Positions 45,582 through 55,244 of a stretch of 64,000 nt of DNA are shown in pieces. The notes under the pieces were generated by a model. It was not told the origin of the DNA and did not search any database. It was given only the letters and a program-made list of their open reading frames with translations. Origin of the DNA: CAZFBA01 sp964517135 (lineage in GTDB: Bacteria; Cyanobacteriota; Vampirovibrionia; JBFMGH01); the NCBI GenBank assembly GCA_964517135.1, contig CAZFBA010000003.1, positions 124,001 through 188,000 on the forward strand, written 5' to 3'. Position 1 is the stretch's first letter; each line of letters opens with the position of its first letter. Position numbers and translations under genes: made by a program.

Positions 45582-46121
45582 ATGAATGACCAAATTAACT
45601 TAACTTACGACTTTGATACCATTACATTAGAAATAAAACCCCCGAGGAGCTCAAGTTTTACTCTGTTTTGCGCCACACTGATGGTTTTTATGACCATAGC
45701 ATTTGTCTTTTCTATAATCCAGAACAGCAATACTAATGCCATTATACCCTTTTTATTATGGGGTTTAGCAATTTTGCTTACTGGTTATCTCCTTCTATGT
45801 AACTTTTTTGCCAGAGTGATTGTTACTGTTGATACTGAAAACCTCTCAATAAAAGATGACGTTCTCGGTATGGGCTTTTCTAAAAGCTTTAAAATAAAAG
45901 AAATTAAAAATTTCAGGGTAGCAAACTTTTTTGATAAAGTGTCAACTCCAACAGCCTCTGGTTTATTGCATTTCAGGTTTTATGATGGCAAAGTTGCTTT
46001 TGAACATAATGACAAAACCTATCGCTTTGGGTCTCAAATCAATCATAATGATGCTATCATTATAGCTGAAAAGTTTAAAAACTTTATAAAAAAAATAAAC
46101 TACGATAAACAAATAGCTTAA
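45582..46121 (+). CDS. Membrane protein with PH-like cytoplasmic domain, about 179 aa
   Basis: Two adjacent membrane helices (about 27-49 and 55-78) are preceded by a short beta-rich N-terminus and followed by a roughly 95-residue domain with the strand pattern of bacterial PH (bPH/DUF304-type) proteins. The frame could begin at a TTG at 45576, but the ATG at 45582 is the simpler start. No neighbour suggests a role. Confidence 0.6.
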   Translation: MNDQINLTYDFDTITLEIKPPRSSSFTLFCATLMVFMTIAFVFSIIQNSNTNAIIPFLLWGLAILLTGYLLLCNFFARVIVTVDTENLSIKDDVLGMGFSKSFKIKEIKNFRVANFFDKVSTPTASGLLHFRFYDGKVAFEHNDKTYRFGSQINHNDAIIIAEKFKNFIKKINYDKQIA

Positions 46122-46206
46122 AACTGCCGTTCAGAAATTTTTCTTTGCTAAAAAAAGGCTTTATAGTATATTTAAGTCTATAACCAGCCTCATAGATGCT
46201 ATTAAA

Positions 46207-49182
46207 ATGAAAAGTTCGCATAAATTTATTCTTATTGTTCTTTTTATTGCCTTTTTTTTCTCAGGGGCAAGCGCACTAATCTATCAGGTATTGTGGGTTA
46301 AGCATCTGACACTTATTTTTGGCTCTCAGACTCTTGCTATAAGTACTATTCTGGCAAGCTTTATGGGTGGGCTTTCTCTGGGAAGCTATTTAATGTCCCG
46401 TTATGCCTCTCGAATTAAAAAAGTTGTCTTAACTTACGCTTATATTGAAATATTAATCGGTATTTATGCACTGTTAATACCTCTTATATTTGAGTTAATA
46501 GATGTTATTTATAAATACATCTGGCCTTTAATAGATGGCAATTATACTATTATTTCTCTGGTAAGGTTTTTGCTGGTATTTATTGTACTTATTATTCCTA
46601 CCAGTATGATGGGGGCAACTTTACCCCTGATTGTGAAGTATTATATCGATAAAGATGAAGTTATTGTAAGATATACAAGCCTGCTGTACGGTATTAATAC
46701 TTTTGGAGCAGTTGTAGGTACCTTTATAAGCGGGTTTTACCTTATTGAACACTTTGGAATGAGAGGCACAAACTTTATTGCGATATCATTTAATATTATA
46801 GCTGCAATAGTAGCCATACTAGTTCATATAAAAACATATAAATCTATTAATGTTAAAGATACAGCCGATAGTCTGTGTTTAAAATACAAAGATCTTAATA
46901 CTCATGACAAAATTATTCTATGGTGTATGCTAATATCAGGTTTTACAGCTCTTGCATATGAAGTTATATGGGCCAGGCAACTGGTTTTAATATTTGGATC
47001 TACAACATATTCTTATTCTGCAATGTTATTTATATTTTTAACAGGTGTTGCCTTTGGCAGCATAAGTATAAACAGGTTTTTTAATGACAACAATAAAAAC
47101 AGATACTATTTTGCAGGTATAGAAATATTGACAGGTCTTCTGGTCATAGCAGGAATATATTATTATAAAGAACTTATTTATCTTTATAGCAGGCTGGCAA
47201 CACTTTTGCCTCCGGAATGGTTTATTGTACCTGTTCTGGTAGTTTCAGCCCTCCTTATTTTGCCGGCAACATTTGCTTTTGGTGTTTTGTTCCCTCTCTC
47301 TATCAGGCTGTTTACCCGCAGCTATAAAGAAATTTCAGCCTGTACCGGTACTATTTATTCTTTTAACACCCTGGGATGTATTATAGGGTCTTTTTCTGCC
47401 GGATTTATTTTAATACCTCTGCTGGGTTTAAAAGGATCTATTTTGCTTGTATCTTCTCTTAATGTGCTTATTGGTGTTTTATATCTTACCTTTATACTGA
47501 GAGAAGCATATTTAAAGATTATTTTATCCAGTATAGTTACTGCAATAGTTTTTGTGCTTATAGCAGGTACCCCTGAATGGCAGGCAAGGTACATTGCTTC
47601 TGGTGCATACCTTAATAGAGTTGTTAATATTAAGTCTGACTATGATGCCTTCTTTAAAAAGCTTGAAACATACTTACCTGTATTTTATAAAGAAGGGCAG
47701 CACTCAACAATAGCAGTATTTAAATGGAAAGTAAAAAAAGGATCTTACTATTCTCTCTATAACAACGGAAAAATTGAAGCATCAACGTTTTTTAATGATA
47801 TGAGAACACAAACTATGCTGGCCTTTTTGCCTGCTATGCTTGTTAAAAACTCTGGATCAGCTGCTATTATAGGCATGGGATCAGGAATTACTGTTGGTGC
47901 GCTCCTTCAATTTCCGTTCCAGGAAGTAGAAGTTATTGAGCTCGAAAAAGCTATTGTAGATGCAAGAAAATATTTCTCTAAACCTTATGGAGACCCGCTA
48001 AAAGATCAGAGAGTTAAACTTATTATTGATGACGCAAGAAATTATCTAAATGTTGTAGATAAAAAGTATGATCTCATTATCTCTGAACCTTCTAATGTCT
48101 GGGTAAGTGGTGTCGCCAGCCTTTTTACGGAAGAATATTATAAAATAATTAAAAAGAGACTTACAGATGACGGCATACTATGCCAGTGGATTCAAATTTA
48201 TGACCTTAAAATGGAAATAATAGCATCTGTTTTAAAGGCAATGAAAAATGAATTTAACTATGTTTACCTCTTTCACCCTAAAAGTGGAGCTGACTTTCTT
48301 TTAATAGCTTCGCAAAAACCTTTAAAAATTGATCTTGATAATTTATCTGAAAAGATAAACCAGAATAAAAATGTTAAAAATCACTTCAAAAACGGATATG
48401 CAATATACAAAAATTATCAAATAGCTAATTTATTTATTGGTAACGATGATGCAATTACTAAATATCTCTCTGATAACTTTCATAAGATACCTTCAAACAC
48501 AGATAATAATTCATACCTTGAGTTTAAAGCCCCCAGAATGTTTTATACCTCGCCCGGTGAATATTTTCAGGAAATTAATATCAATGAACTATTTATGAAC
48601 TTAAAAGGTATCGACATGAATGATGTTAAAAACCCTACTGATGACTTTTATAAGGAGGTCGTTCTTGCTATAAAAGACCAGTTCAAGGTTGCAAAAAAGA
48701 GAAGCCACCATAGAGTAGCCTCTGATAAAGATCTCTACAGAAAGCAGGCTCTTGTTTATGCATTAAAATATAACGATTTTAGAAATAATTCACCTGAAAG
48801 CCTTTCACTGCTAGGAAAAGCCTGTATATTCTCTGGTGAAATTAAAAAAGGTATCAACTATCTTGAACAGGCTGCAAAGAAAAACATTGATGATATAAGT
48901 ACATACAAAATTCTTGCACGCTATTTTAACAAAATGCTCTATAAAGAACACTATGAAATCAACCCGGAAAAAGCTCAGAAATACTCAAATAAGATTATTA
49001 AACTGAATGCAGATGACCCGACAGGCTATTTGCTTCTGGCAATTGCCCGCTATCGCCTTAAAGACTATACCGGAACAGTTAACAGTCTTAATATTTATAA
49101 AAAACTTTGCGATAAACAGAATTGCAACTTCAAAGAAAGCTATTATAACTACTATATTAAAGCAGCAAAAGCCAGAATATAG
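46207..49182 (+). CDS. Membrane spermidine-synthase-like protein with C-terminal TPR
   Basis: 991 residues. The N-terminal half has about 12-14 membrane helices in two repeats, each opening with an 'SGxxALxYEV/QxxWxxxLxLxFGS' motif (near residues 20 and 240). About 480-740 is a spermidine-synthase-type methyltransferase fold ('GMGSGITVGALLQFP...VEVIELEKAIVDARKYF...DDARNYLNVVDKKYDLIISEPSN'). The last 150 residues are TPR-like. Family members are common but the reaction is unproven; the usual aminopropyltransferase Asp is replaced by 'SEPSN', so polyamine synthesis is doubtful. No good ribosome binding site was seen at this ATG. Confidence 0.82.
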   Translation: MKSSHKFILIVLFIAFFFSGASALIYQVLWVKHLTLIFGSQTLAISTILASFMGGLSLGSYLMSRYASRIKKVVLTYAYIEILIGIYALLIPLIFELIDVIYKYIWPLIDGNYTIISLVRFLLVFIVLIIPTSMMGATLPLIVKYYIDKDEVIVRYTSLLYGINTFGAVVGTFISGFYLIEHFGMRGTNFIAISFNIIAAIVAILVHIKTYKSINVKDTADSLCLKYKDLNTHDKIILWCMLISGFTALAYEVIWARQLVLIFGSTTYSYSAMLFIFLTGVAFGSISINRFFNDNNKNRYYFAGIEILTGLLVIAGIYYYKELIYLYSRLATLLPPEWFIVPVLVVSALLILPATFAFGVLFPLSIRLFTRSYKEISACTGTIYSFNTLGCIIGSFSAGFILIPLLGLKGSILLVSSLNVLIGVLYLTFILREAYLKIILSSIVTAIVFVLIAGTPEWQARYIASGAYLNRVVNIKSDYDAFFKKLETYLPVFYKEGQHSTIAVFKWKVKKGSYYSLYNNGKIEASTFFNDMRTQTMLAFLPAMLVKNSGSAAIIGMGSGITVGALLQFPFQEVEVIELEKAIVDARKYFSKPYGDPLKDQRVKLIIDDARNYLNVVDKKYDLIISEPSNVWVSGVASLFTEEYYKIIKKRLTDDGILCQWIQIYDLKMEIIASVLKAMKNEFNYVYLFHPKSGADFLLIASQKPLKIDLDNLSEKINQNKNVKNHFKNGYAIYKNYQIANLFIGNDDAITKYLSDNFHKIPSNTDNNSYLEFKAPRMFYTSPGEYFQEININELFMNLKGIDMNDVKNPTDDFYKEVVLAIKDQFKVAKKRSHHRVASDKDLYRKQALVYALKYNDFRNNSPESLSLLGKACIFSGEIKKGINYLEQAAKKNIDDISTYKILARYFNKMLYKEHYEINPEKAQKYSNKIIKLNADDPTGYLLLAIARYRLKDYTGTVNSLNIYKKLCDKQNCNFKESYYNYYIKAAKARI

Positions 49183-49496
49183 AAAAAACAAGACTGAAAA
49201 CCCCCTCTAAAAATTTTCAGGATGTTTTAAGCACACACTACCCAAAAACTAATTATTTTTAAACAGTATAATGGCTTTAAAAGAATATATTGTCTTATAT
49301 GCTTGCTGAGTAGTATTGTTGCGATAAACAAACTATTAAAACACTAATCATTATTGTTTTTAAGCCTATTAATAATGGTTGAACTTAATAAATCATAAAA
49401 ATTTTCTTATCATAAAGAGATTTAACACTCCTACTGTGCTAAAATCTTGAAAAAGTCGTCAATAAAATTATCATCGGTTTCAGGAAACACAAAAGA
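49183..49496. other. Intergenic region upstream of secA
   Basis: About 314 AT-rich bases. No repeat copy, hairpin or reading frame is evident; it presumably carries the secA promoter, but no clear consensus pair was recognised. Confidence 0.4.
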
Positions 49497-52316
49497 ATGA
49501 TTAATCTTCTGCTAAAAATATTAGGAGACCCCAACGATAGAGAACTCAAGAAGATGCAACCCATTGTGGATGCAGTTAATGCCTATGAGCCTGTTTTTTC
49601 TGAGATGTCAGACGATAATCTCTCAAGAGTTACTATAGATTTTAAAAATAGACTTGATGCAAGGCAAAAATCTTCTAACCCTGACAAAGATAGAAAACTT
49701 GAAGAAGAAGCACTTGAACTTATATTGCCTGAAGCCTATGCAGCTGTGCGGGAAGTTGGCAAACGTGTGTTAAATATGAGGCACTTTGATGTTCAGATAC
49801 TCGGTGGTTATGTATTACACAAAGGTCGTATCTCAGAAATGCGTACCGGTGAGGGTAAAACCCTTGTTGCTACTCTGCCGGCTTACCTGAACGCACTTAC
49901 TGGTAAAGGTGTACATATTGTAACCGTCAATGACTACCTTGCACGCCGAGATAGTGAATGGATGGGTGAAATATACAGGTTTCTGGGGCTTAATGTTGGC
50001 CTAATTACCCTTGAAAAGGGTTCATGGAGCGAGTTTGAACTTAAAAAAGCAGCCTATGCAGCTGATATAACTTATGGAACTAACAACGAATACGGCTTTG
50101 ATTATCTTAGAGATAATATGGCAGGCAGCCTTGAGCAGTGTGTTCAAAGACCTTACCATTATGCTATCATCGATGAGGTCGACAGTATACTTATTGATGA
50201 AGCCAGAACACCTCTCATAATTAGCGGCAGGGTTGAACAATCAGCTGACCTTTACTATACAATGGCTAAACTGGCTCCTAAACTTCAGAAAGATATCGAT
50301 TATGAGGTTGATGAAAAAACCAAAAACGTTATACTAAACGAAGAAGGCATCGATAAAGCAGTAGAATATCTCGGATGTGAAGATCTCTATGACCCTTCAA
50401 GACAGTATGCACACTATATTATACAGGCATTGAAGGCAAAAGAGCTGTTTAAAAAAGATATAGATTACGTCATAAAAGACAATCAGATTGTTATAGTAGA
50501 TGAATTTACTGGCAGGCTTATGGATGGCCGCCGATGGAGTGATGGCCTGCATCAATCTATTGAAGCAAAGGAAAAATTAAAAATTCAGGATGAGTCTCAA
50601 ACTCTTGCCAGTATTACATTTCAAAACCTGTTCAGGTTATATCCAAAACTGGCAGGTATGACAGGTACTGCTAAAACTGAAGAGCCTGAATTTGAAAAAA
50701 TATATAAGCTTAAGGTTTTTTGTATAACCACTAACAAAAGAGATATCAGAAAAGATGAACCTGATGTTGTTTATAAGACAGTAAAACAAAAGTTTCTTGC
50801 TGTCGTTGACGATATTATAGAAAAACATAAACAGGGCCGACCGGTGCTTGTTGGCACTATCAGCATTGAAAACTCTGAAATAATATCTGATATGCTTAAA
50901 AAAAAGGGTATCAAGCATAACGTCTTAAACGCAAAATACCACGCACAGGAAGCAGTGATTATTGCACAGGCCGGAAGAAAAGGGGCCATTACGATTGCAA
51001 CTAACATGGCTGGTAGAGGTACTGATATATTGCTGGGCGGTAATCCTGAATTTCTGGCTAAAGAAATGCTGGAAAAAGACGGCATTAAAGCCGAAGAGAT
51101 TGACGATAAAGAATATGAAAAAATAGCCCAGGATTATCTGCAAAGAGCCTATAAAATATGTGATGATGAGCATAATGAAGTTGTAGAAGCTGGTGGGCTT
51201 TATGTTTTGGGTACAGAAAGGCATGAATCCAGGCGTATAGATAATCAGCTCAGAGGTCGTGCTGCAAGACAGGGTGACCCGGGTAGTACACGCTTTTATC
51301 TCTCTCTTGAAGATAGCTTGATGAGACTTTTTGGAGGAGAAAAGATATACAACTTAATGGATTCACTTCAGGTTGAAGAATCTATGGCCATTGATCACCC
51401 ACTCATAAGCGGTACAATAGAACGTGCGCAGAAAAAAGTTGAAGCCTATCACTTTGATATCAGGAAACACGTCCTTGAATATGATGACGTAATGAATGAT
51501 CAACGTGAAAAATTCTATAAACAACGCCGCAAAGTTCTTGAAGGCCAGAACCTGAAAGAAGATATTCTCTATATGATTGAAAGAGAAGTCGAGCGACTCA
51601 TTGGAGCCTTCATAAATAAAGACCTTCCCTATGAAGAATGGGAAGCTGGCGCACTGGATGATATTTGTAAGGCAGTCTCATCTCAGATTCCGCCACTGTC
51701 ACATCTGACACCTATGGATCTCAGAGGCATGAAATATGATCCACTGCTTAATAAGCTTCTACAAGAGGCTCATAATGCTTATAATGAACATGAAGAGAAC
51801 ATTGTTAATTTCTTTAATACTGTCATAGCACCTGAAACAGGTCAGAAAAAACAACTGCTGGATGATAAAGATAATATCATGAGAGACCTCGAAAGAGACA
51901 CTCTGTTGAGGATTGTAGATAAAAAATGGGTTGATCACCTTCATAACATAGACGCTTTGAGAGAAGGTATAGGCCTAAGGGCTTATGGCCAAAAAGACCC
52001 GCTTATTGAATATAAACGAGAAGCTTATGAAATGTTTAATGACCTGATACAGGATATTCAGAGAGAAACAGTATCAACATTATTTAGAACTAAATTCCAG
52101 GTTCAGGTAGTTAACCTTCAAGATGAAGAAGAAATTGAAACAGAACTCACTATTGCAGGCCGTTCTGCGGTTTCATCTTATGATGAAGATGGCTCCGATC
52201 AGGAAGAATCTTATTCTTCTTCAGCTCGCAAGGTCGGCCGTAACGAACCATGCCCCTGCGGCAGTGGGCTTAAATATAAGAAATGCTGCGGTGCAGTTAA
52301 GGTCAATCAAAGGTAA
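49497..52316 (+). CDS. secA: Preprotein translocase ATPase SecA
   Basis: 939 residues. The motor that drives unfolded preproteins through SecYEG. NBD1 has Walker A MRTGEGKT and the DEAD-like VDSILIDEARTPL block; the preprotein-binding and helical scaffold regions are in the normal order; NBD2 has 'TNMAGRGTDILLGG'; the C-terminus has the SEC-C zinc motif CPCGSGLKYKKCC preceded by a Ser/Asp/Glu-rich linker. Length is usual. The stop overlaps the ribosome binding site of prfB, so the two genes are probably co-expressed. Confidence 0.97.
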   Translation: MINLLLKILGDPNDRELKKMQPIVDAVNAYEPVFSEMSDDNLSRVTIDFKNRLDARQKSSNPDKDRKLEEEALELILPEAYAAVREVGKRVLNMRHFDVQILGGYVLHKGRISEMRTGEGKTLVATLPAYLNALTGKGVHIVTVNDYLARRDSEWMGEIYRFLGLNVGLITLEKGSWSEFELKKAAYAADITYGTNNEYGFDYLRDNMAGSLEQCVQRPYHYAIIDEVDSILIDEARTPLIISGRVEQSADLYYTMAKLAPKLQKDIDYEVDEKTKNVILNEEGIDKAVEYLGCEDLYDPSRQYAHYIIQALKAKELFKKDIDYVIKDNQIVIVDEFTGRLMDGRRWSDGLHQSIEAKEKLKIQDESQTLASITFQNLFRLYPKLAGMTGTAKTEEPEFEKIYKLKVFCITTNKRDIRKDEPDVVYKTVKQKFLAVVDDIIEKHKQGRPVLVGTISIENSEIISDMLKKKGIKHNVLNAKYHAQEAVIIAQAGRKGAITIATNMAGRGTDILLGGNPEFLAKEMLEKDGIKAEEIDDKEYEKIAQDYLQRAYKICDDEHNEVVEAGGLYVLGTERHESRRIDNQLRGRAARQGDPGSTRFYLSLEDSLMRLFGGEKIYNLMDSLQVEESMAIDHPLISGTIERAQKKVEAYHFDIRKHVLEYDDVMNDQREKFYKQRRKVLEGQNLKEDILYMIEREVERLIGAFINKDLPYEEWEAGALDDICKAVSSQIPPLSHLTPMDLRGMKYDPLLNKLLQEAHNAYNEHEENIVNFFNTVIAPETGQKKQLLDDKDNIMRDLERDTLLRIVDKKWVDHLHNIDALREGIGLRAYGQKDPLIEYKREAYEMFNDLIQDIQRETVSTLFRTKFQVQVVNLQDEEEIETELTIAGRSAVSSYDEDGSDQEESYSSSARKVGRNEPCPCGSGLKYKKCCGAVKVNQR

Positions 52317-52321
52317 TATCT

Positions 52322-53435
52322 ATGTTAACAGACTTTAAAAAAGATATTGAAATCCTAAAAGCTCAAATAACTAATGCCGGAAACTATCTTTGAGCCAGAA
52401 AAGCTTAAAAATAAAGTAGATGAATTGCAACAAAAGCTTAACCAGCCTAATATCTGGAATGATCCGATAGAAGGTCAGCTTGTGTCACAGGATCTACACG
52501 AAAATCAGGAACTACTTCAGCTTTATAACGACTGGAACTCAAGAATAGAAGAAATTGAAATACTTCTTGAGATGGGTATTGAAGAAAATGATACCTCAGT
52601 AGAAGCTGAAATAGAGACCAGCATAAAATCTCTAAAAAAAGAACTCGATCAGTGGGAATTCCAGAAGATGTTGGGCGGAGAATATGATAAATCAGACGCT
52701 ATAATTACAGTTAATGCCGGTGCAGGCGGGACAGACGCACAAGACTGGGCAGAAATCTTGCTCCGGATGTATCTCAGATGGTCTGAACAGAATAAATACA
52801 AAGTTTTAATTATTGACCAGTCAGACGGTGAAGAAGCAGGTATTAAAAGCGCTACCTGCAAAGTCTCTGGCAGGTATGCTTACGGATATCTTAAAGCTGA
52901 AAAAGGTGTTCACAGGCTTGTAAGGCTATCACCATTTAACGCTAATAACAAAAGACAAACAAGTTTTGCATCTGTTGAAGTGTCACCAATCATACCTGAT
53001 ATAGATTCAAAAATAGAAATAAACCCTGATGACCTCGATATTTCTACAATGAGAGCCGGGGGTGCCGGTGGACAGCACGTTAACAAAGTTGAATCAGCTG
53101 TTAGAATAACACACATACCCTCTGGTTTAACTGTAAAATGCCAGCAAGAGCGTTCACAAACCCAGAATAGAGAGCTGGCTCTTGAGTTATTGAAATCTAA
53201 ATTGCTTGAACGCAAACAACAGGAACATGAACAGAAACTCTCTGCCCTCAAAGGTGATGTTATGGACGTCAATTTCGGTAGCCAGATACGTTCTTATGTC
53301 TTCCACCCCTACTCAATGGTGAAAGACCATCGCACCAGTTATGAGACTGGCAACGTTGATGGGGTTCTCAATGGGGATATTGATCCTTTTATAGAGGCTT
53401 TTCTACGTAGTGATTATAACATGATAGCTAAATAA
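52322..53435 (+). CDS. prfB: Peptide chain release factor 2 with programmed +1 frameshift
   Basis: Translation starts at ATG 52322 (AAAGG 8 bases upstream, inside the end of secA) and reads 23 codons to CTT-TGA at 52388-52393. The main frame continues in +1 as CTT then GAG (52392) to 53435; the product is about 370 residues, the usual RF2 size. This is the conserved autoregulatory site: low RF2 lets the ribosome pause at UGA and slip. The GGQ loop (GAGGQHVNKVES), the SPF anticodon-like motif ('LSPFNANNKRQTSF') and the RF2 'AGGTDAQDW' block are present. The upstream internal Shine-Dalgarno of E. coli is poorly conserved here (GCCGGAAAC). An internal ATG at 52374 is not needed. Confidence 0.93.
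52384..52394 (+). promoter_or_regulatory. prfB +1 frameshift site
   Basis: The slippery sequence C-TAT-CTT-TGA-G: CTT (Leu) at 52388-52390, UGA at 52391-52393, and GAG read after a one-base skip. It matches the conserved CUU UGA core of bacterial RF2 genes; the following base is G, where E. coli has C. The usual strong Shine-Dalgarno 3 bases upstream is not obvious. Confidence 0.88.
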
Positions 53436-53453
53436 GCTTCCTAACTGAACTGT

Positions 53454-53597
53454 TTATTTGTCTAACTGAAATTCTGCATAGTTCATGTCTGACTGCTTGT
53501 TGATTTCATCAACAGTGACAGAAAGAGGCAGAAAAATCAACACGAGAATACTAACAAAAGATACCAGTGTAGCGATTTTTTTAATCATTTTTAACAT
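53454..53597 (-). CDS. Small membrane or secreted protein, 44-47 aa
   Basis: Minus-strand frame with AGGGAG at about 53599-53604. Reading from the second ATG (53588) gives a leader of Lys-rich start and a hydrophobic run (residues about 4-24), then a short polar tail ending in LDK: a small exported or one-helix protein of 44 residues (47 from the first ATG). The overlapping plus-strand frame 53485-53748 has no ribosome binding site and odd composition. Family unknown. Confidence 0.45.
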   Translation of the reverse strand: MLKMIKKIATLVSFVSILVLIFLPLSVTVDEINKQSDMNYAEFQLDK

Positions 53598-53794
53598 TCT
53601 CCCTAACTTTTTGACCTGCATAAATGAGATCTTACAATATTATTATGCCATTTTTTTGCAAAATCAAAACCCTGTTTTAGATAAAAAGAAACATTTTTTT
53701 ACACAAATCAGAAATATGTTTTTGTTTTTCCGAAATGGCAAAATATAAGATAAAACCTCTTTATAATGCTTAATAAAGGCTAATATAATTCTTC

Positions 53795-53834
53795 TAATAC
53801 CGGATTACCGTCAAAAGGCAACTGATTCCAGAGA
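53795..53834 (-). repeat. Short dyad repeat G, copy 2
   Basis: Reverse complement of 23701-23740 with a few differences; the core CAGTTGCCTTTTGACGG is well preserved. Function unknown; it may be part of an extragenic palindrome. Confidence 0.5.
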
Positions 53835-53919
53835 TACTGGGTCTCAAAATAATACGGTGAAATGTAATATATTGAAAGCAAACTGGTATAACGTTGTGAT
53901 TACAGCTATTTCAAAAAAT

Positions 53920-53942
53920 AAAGAGCCTGATGAAGGCTCTTT
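53920..53942 (-). terminator. Intrinsic terminator after the 54 kb gene
   Basis: An 8-bp stem AAAGAGCC / GGCTCTTT with a 7-base loop, followed on the minus strand by TATTTTTTG. It lies 58 bases beyond the stop of the minus-strand gene. Confidence 0.75.
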
Positions 53943-53999
53943 TAAAAATTCAGGGCAATAGTATGTCACGATGACATTGATAAAATCGGAAATCAGAGA

Positions 54000-54473
54000 C
54001 TATGACTGTAGTTTTGAAAGAAAATTCTGTATTATCTCGGGGGCTAAGAAGTTTGTATTATAGCCTCCTTGCTGTTGTTGTTCTTGCTTTGCCTGCTGAA
54101 TAGCTGCTAAGTCTCCTTGAAGAGATCCTGTTGGTTGCAGGCCCAGAGCCTGAAGCTGCTGTAATATTTCTGGCGGAGGTCCCGGAGGAGATCCTTTGCC
54201 CTTGCCCTGACCGGGTTTGCCATGTTCAGCTTCATAGCTTGCAACTTCTTCATCTGTTATGCCTTTTTCTTCAAACAGCTGTTGAAACGGATTTTCTCCA
54301 TTTTTTAGTGCCTGCATAACTTCTTTTGGAGAGTTATAGCCCTGTTCTTGAAGATAAGCCTGCACTTCCTGCGAGCTTATTCCGTGTTCTTTAAATAAAC
54401 TTGCGTATGGTGGTTCTTTTTTGGTGCCTTGTGGTGACATGCCACCATTGATAGCTTGAATACCGTTTACCAT
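54000..54473 (-). CDS. Hypothetical protein, Gln/Pro/Gly-rich, 157 aa
   Basis: A short N-terminus (MVNGIQAINGG) is followed by helix pairs with 'LFKEHGISSQEV' and 'LFEEKGITDEEV', an evident internal duplication of about 40 residues, then a Pro/Gly/Lys linker and a Gln-rich tail. No signal peptide. Of two nearby ATGs the second (54473) has GGAGG at a proper 6-base distance. The function is unknown; the type resembles Melainabacteria hypotheticals. Confidence 0.65.
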   Translation of the reverse strand: MVNGIQAINGGMSPQGTKKEPPYASLFKEHGISSQEVQAYLQEQGYNSPKEVMQALKNGENPFQQLFEEKGITDEEVASYEAEHGKPGQGKGKGSPPGPPPEILQQLQALGLQPTGSLQGDLAAIQQAKQEQQQQGGYNTNFLAPEIIQNFLSKLQS

Positions 54474-54479
54474 GAACAT

Positions 54480-55244
54480 CCTCCAGTTGCCTGTCTACAA
54501 GATAAATAATGACAACTAATACCGCTTAAGGGCATCAGTACTACTAAGTGTGCTATTGAATCTATCTTATTTCTAATATAACAAACAATTCTCAGTAATG
54601 CCTGATTCTACAGCACTACTTTTTTTTCGGGGGGAAAAATTAAGTGATATTAGTAATTTTCAGCATTTATGTTTTGAAATGGTTGTAACAAAGCTTAAAA
54701 GAATTAACCTTGCTGAACCTGTATTTAAGGGTATTAACAATTCTTGCTATTTATAGTTTGTTATTTCTGGCTATTCATCTGCTTTTTTAACCCATTTAAT
54801 TCATAAACTATTAATAAATTGACCTGAAACAGTTATAGAAATTGATGTTTAGCGAATACATATTTTTAACAAAGTGTCAAAACATTGCAGGGAACAGAAG
54901 TTAGGGGGTCGGGTTTAAAAGTGCGGCAGCGCCACACTTTTAAACCCTCTAGAATAAATAGACTATAAATTGATGAATAATGCGGGTTAATTCTGTTTTG
55001 TCTGGCTGAGCAAGCAAAACTATCCTGTAGTAAATTTAAAGCAGATATAGTTTACTTTAGTGTCTTGGTATAACTGTAATTATTAAAATAAGTAATATTC
55101 AAATCTCTCTGTATATTTAAATTCAAATAAGAATAAACCCTGAAAACTCCTTAACCATTTGATACATACTGGACCTCTTCTCAATGTTACCCTAAAATAA
55201 ATATGTTCATTATTCATATTAAGCAAAGACAGGTGACATAAGAT
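54480..55244. other. Gene-free interval containing MITE-like element F copy 2
   Basis: About 765 AT-rich bases between divergent genes. The central part (54791-54992) is element F. No credible reading frame or further repeat was recognised; promoters for both neighbours are expected here. Confidence 0.4.
54791..54992 (-). mobile_element. MITE-like element F, copy 2 (inverted)
   Basis: 202 bp, the reverse complement of 45015-45217 with about 10% scattered substitutions. Terminal inverted repeats TTAACCC...ATTCAT. The central hairpin (54911-54947) reads GTGCGGC...GCCACAC on the plus strand, the same strand as in copy 1 although the flanks are inverted, so the palindromic core appears flipped relative to its arms in one copy. 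Confidence 0.7.

Noticed and set aside
52391..52393. In-frame UGA in prfB as selenocysteine or pseudogene
   Set aside because: The CTT TGA context at codon 24 and immediate continuation in the +1 frame are those of the standard RF2 frameshift; the rest of the gene is intact.
53485..53748. Plus-strand 87-codon frame
   Set aside because: No ribosome binding site and unusual composition; the opposite strand has a better small gene, and the remainder is AT-rich intergenic DNA.
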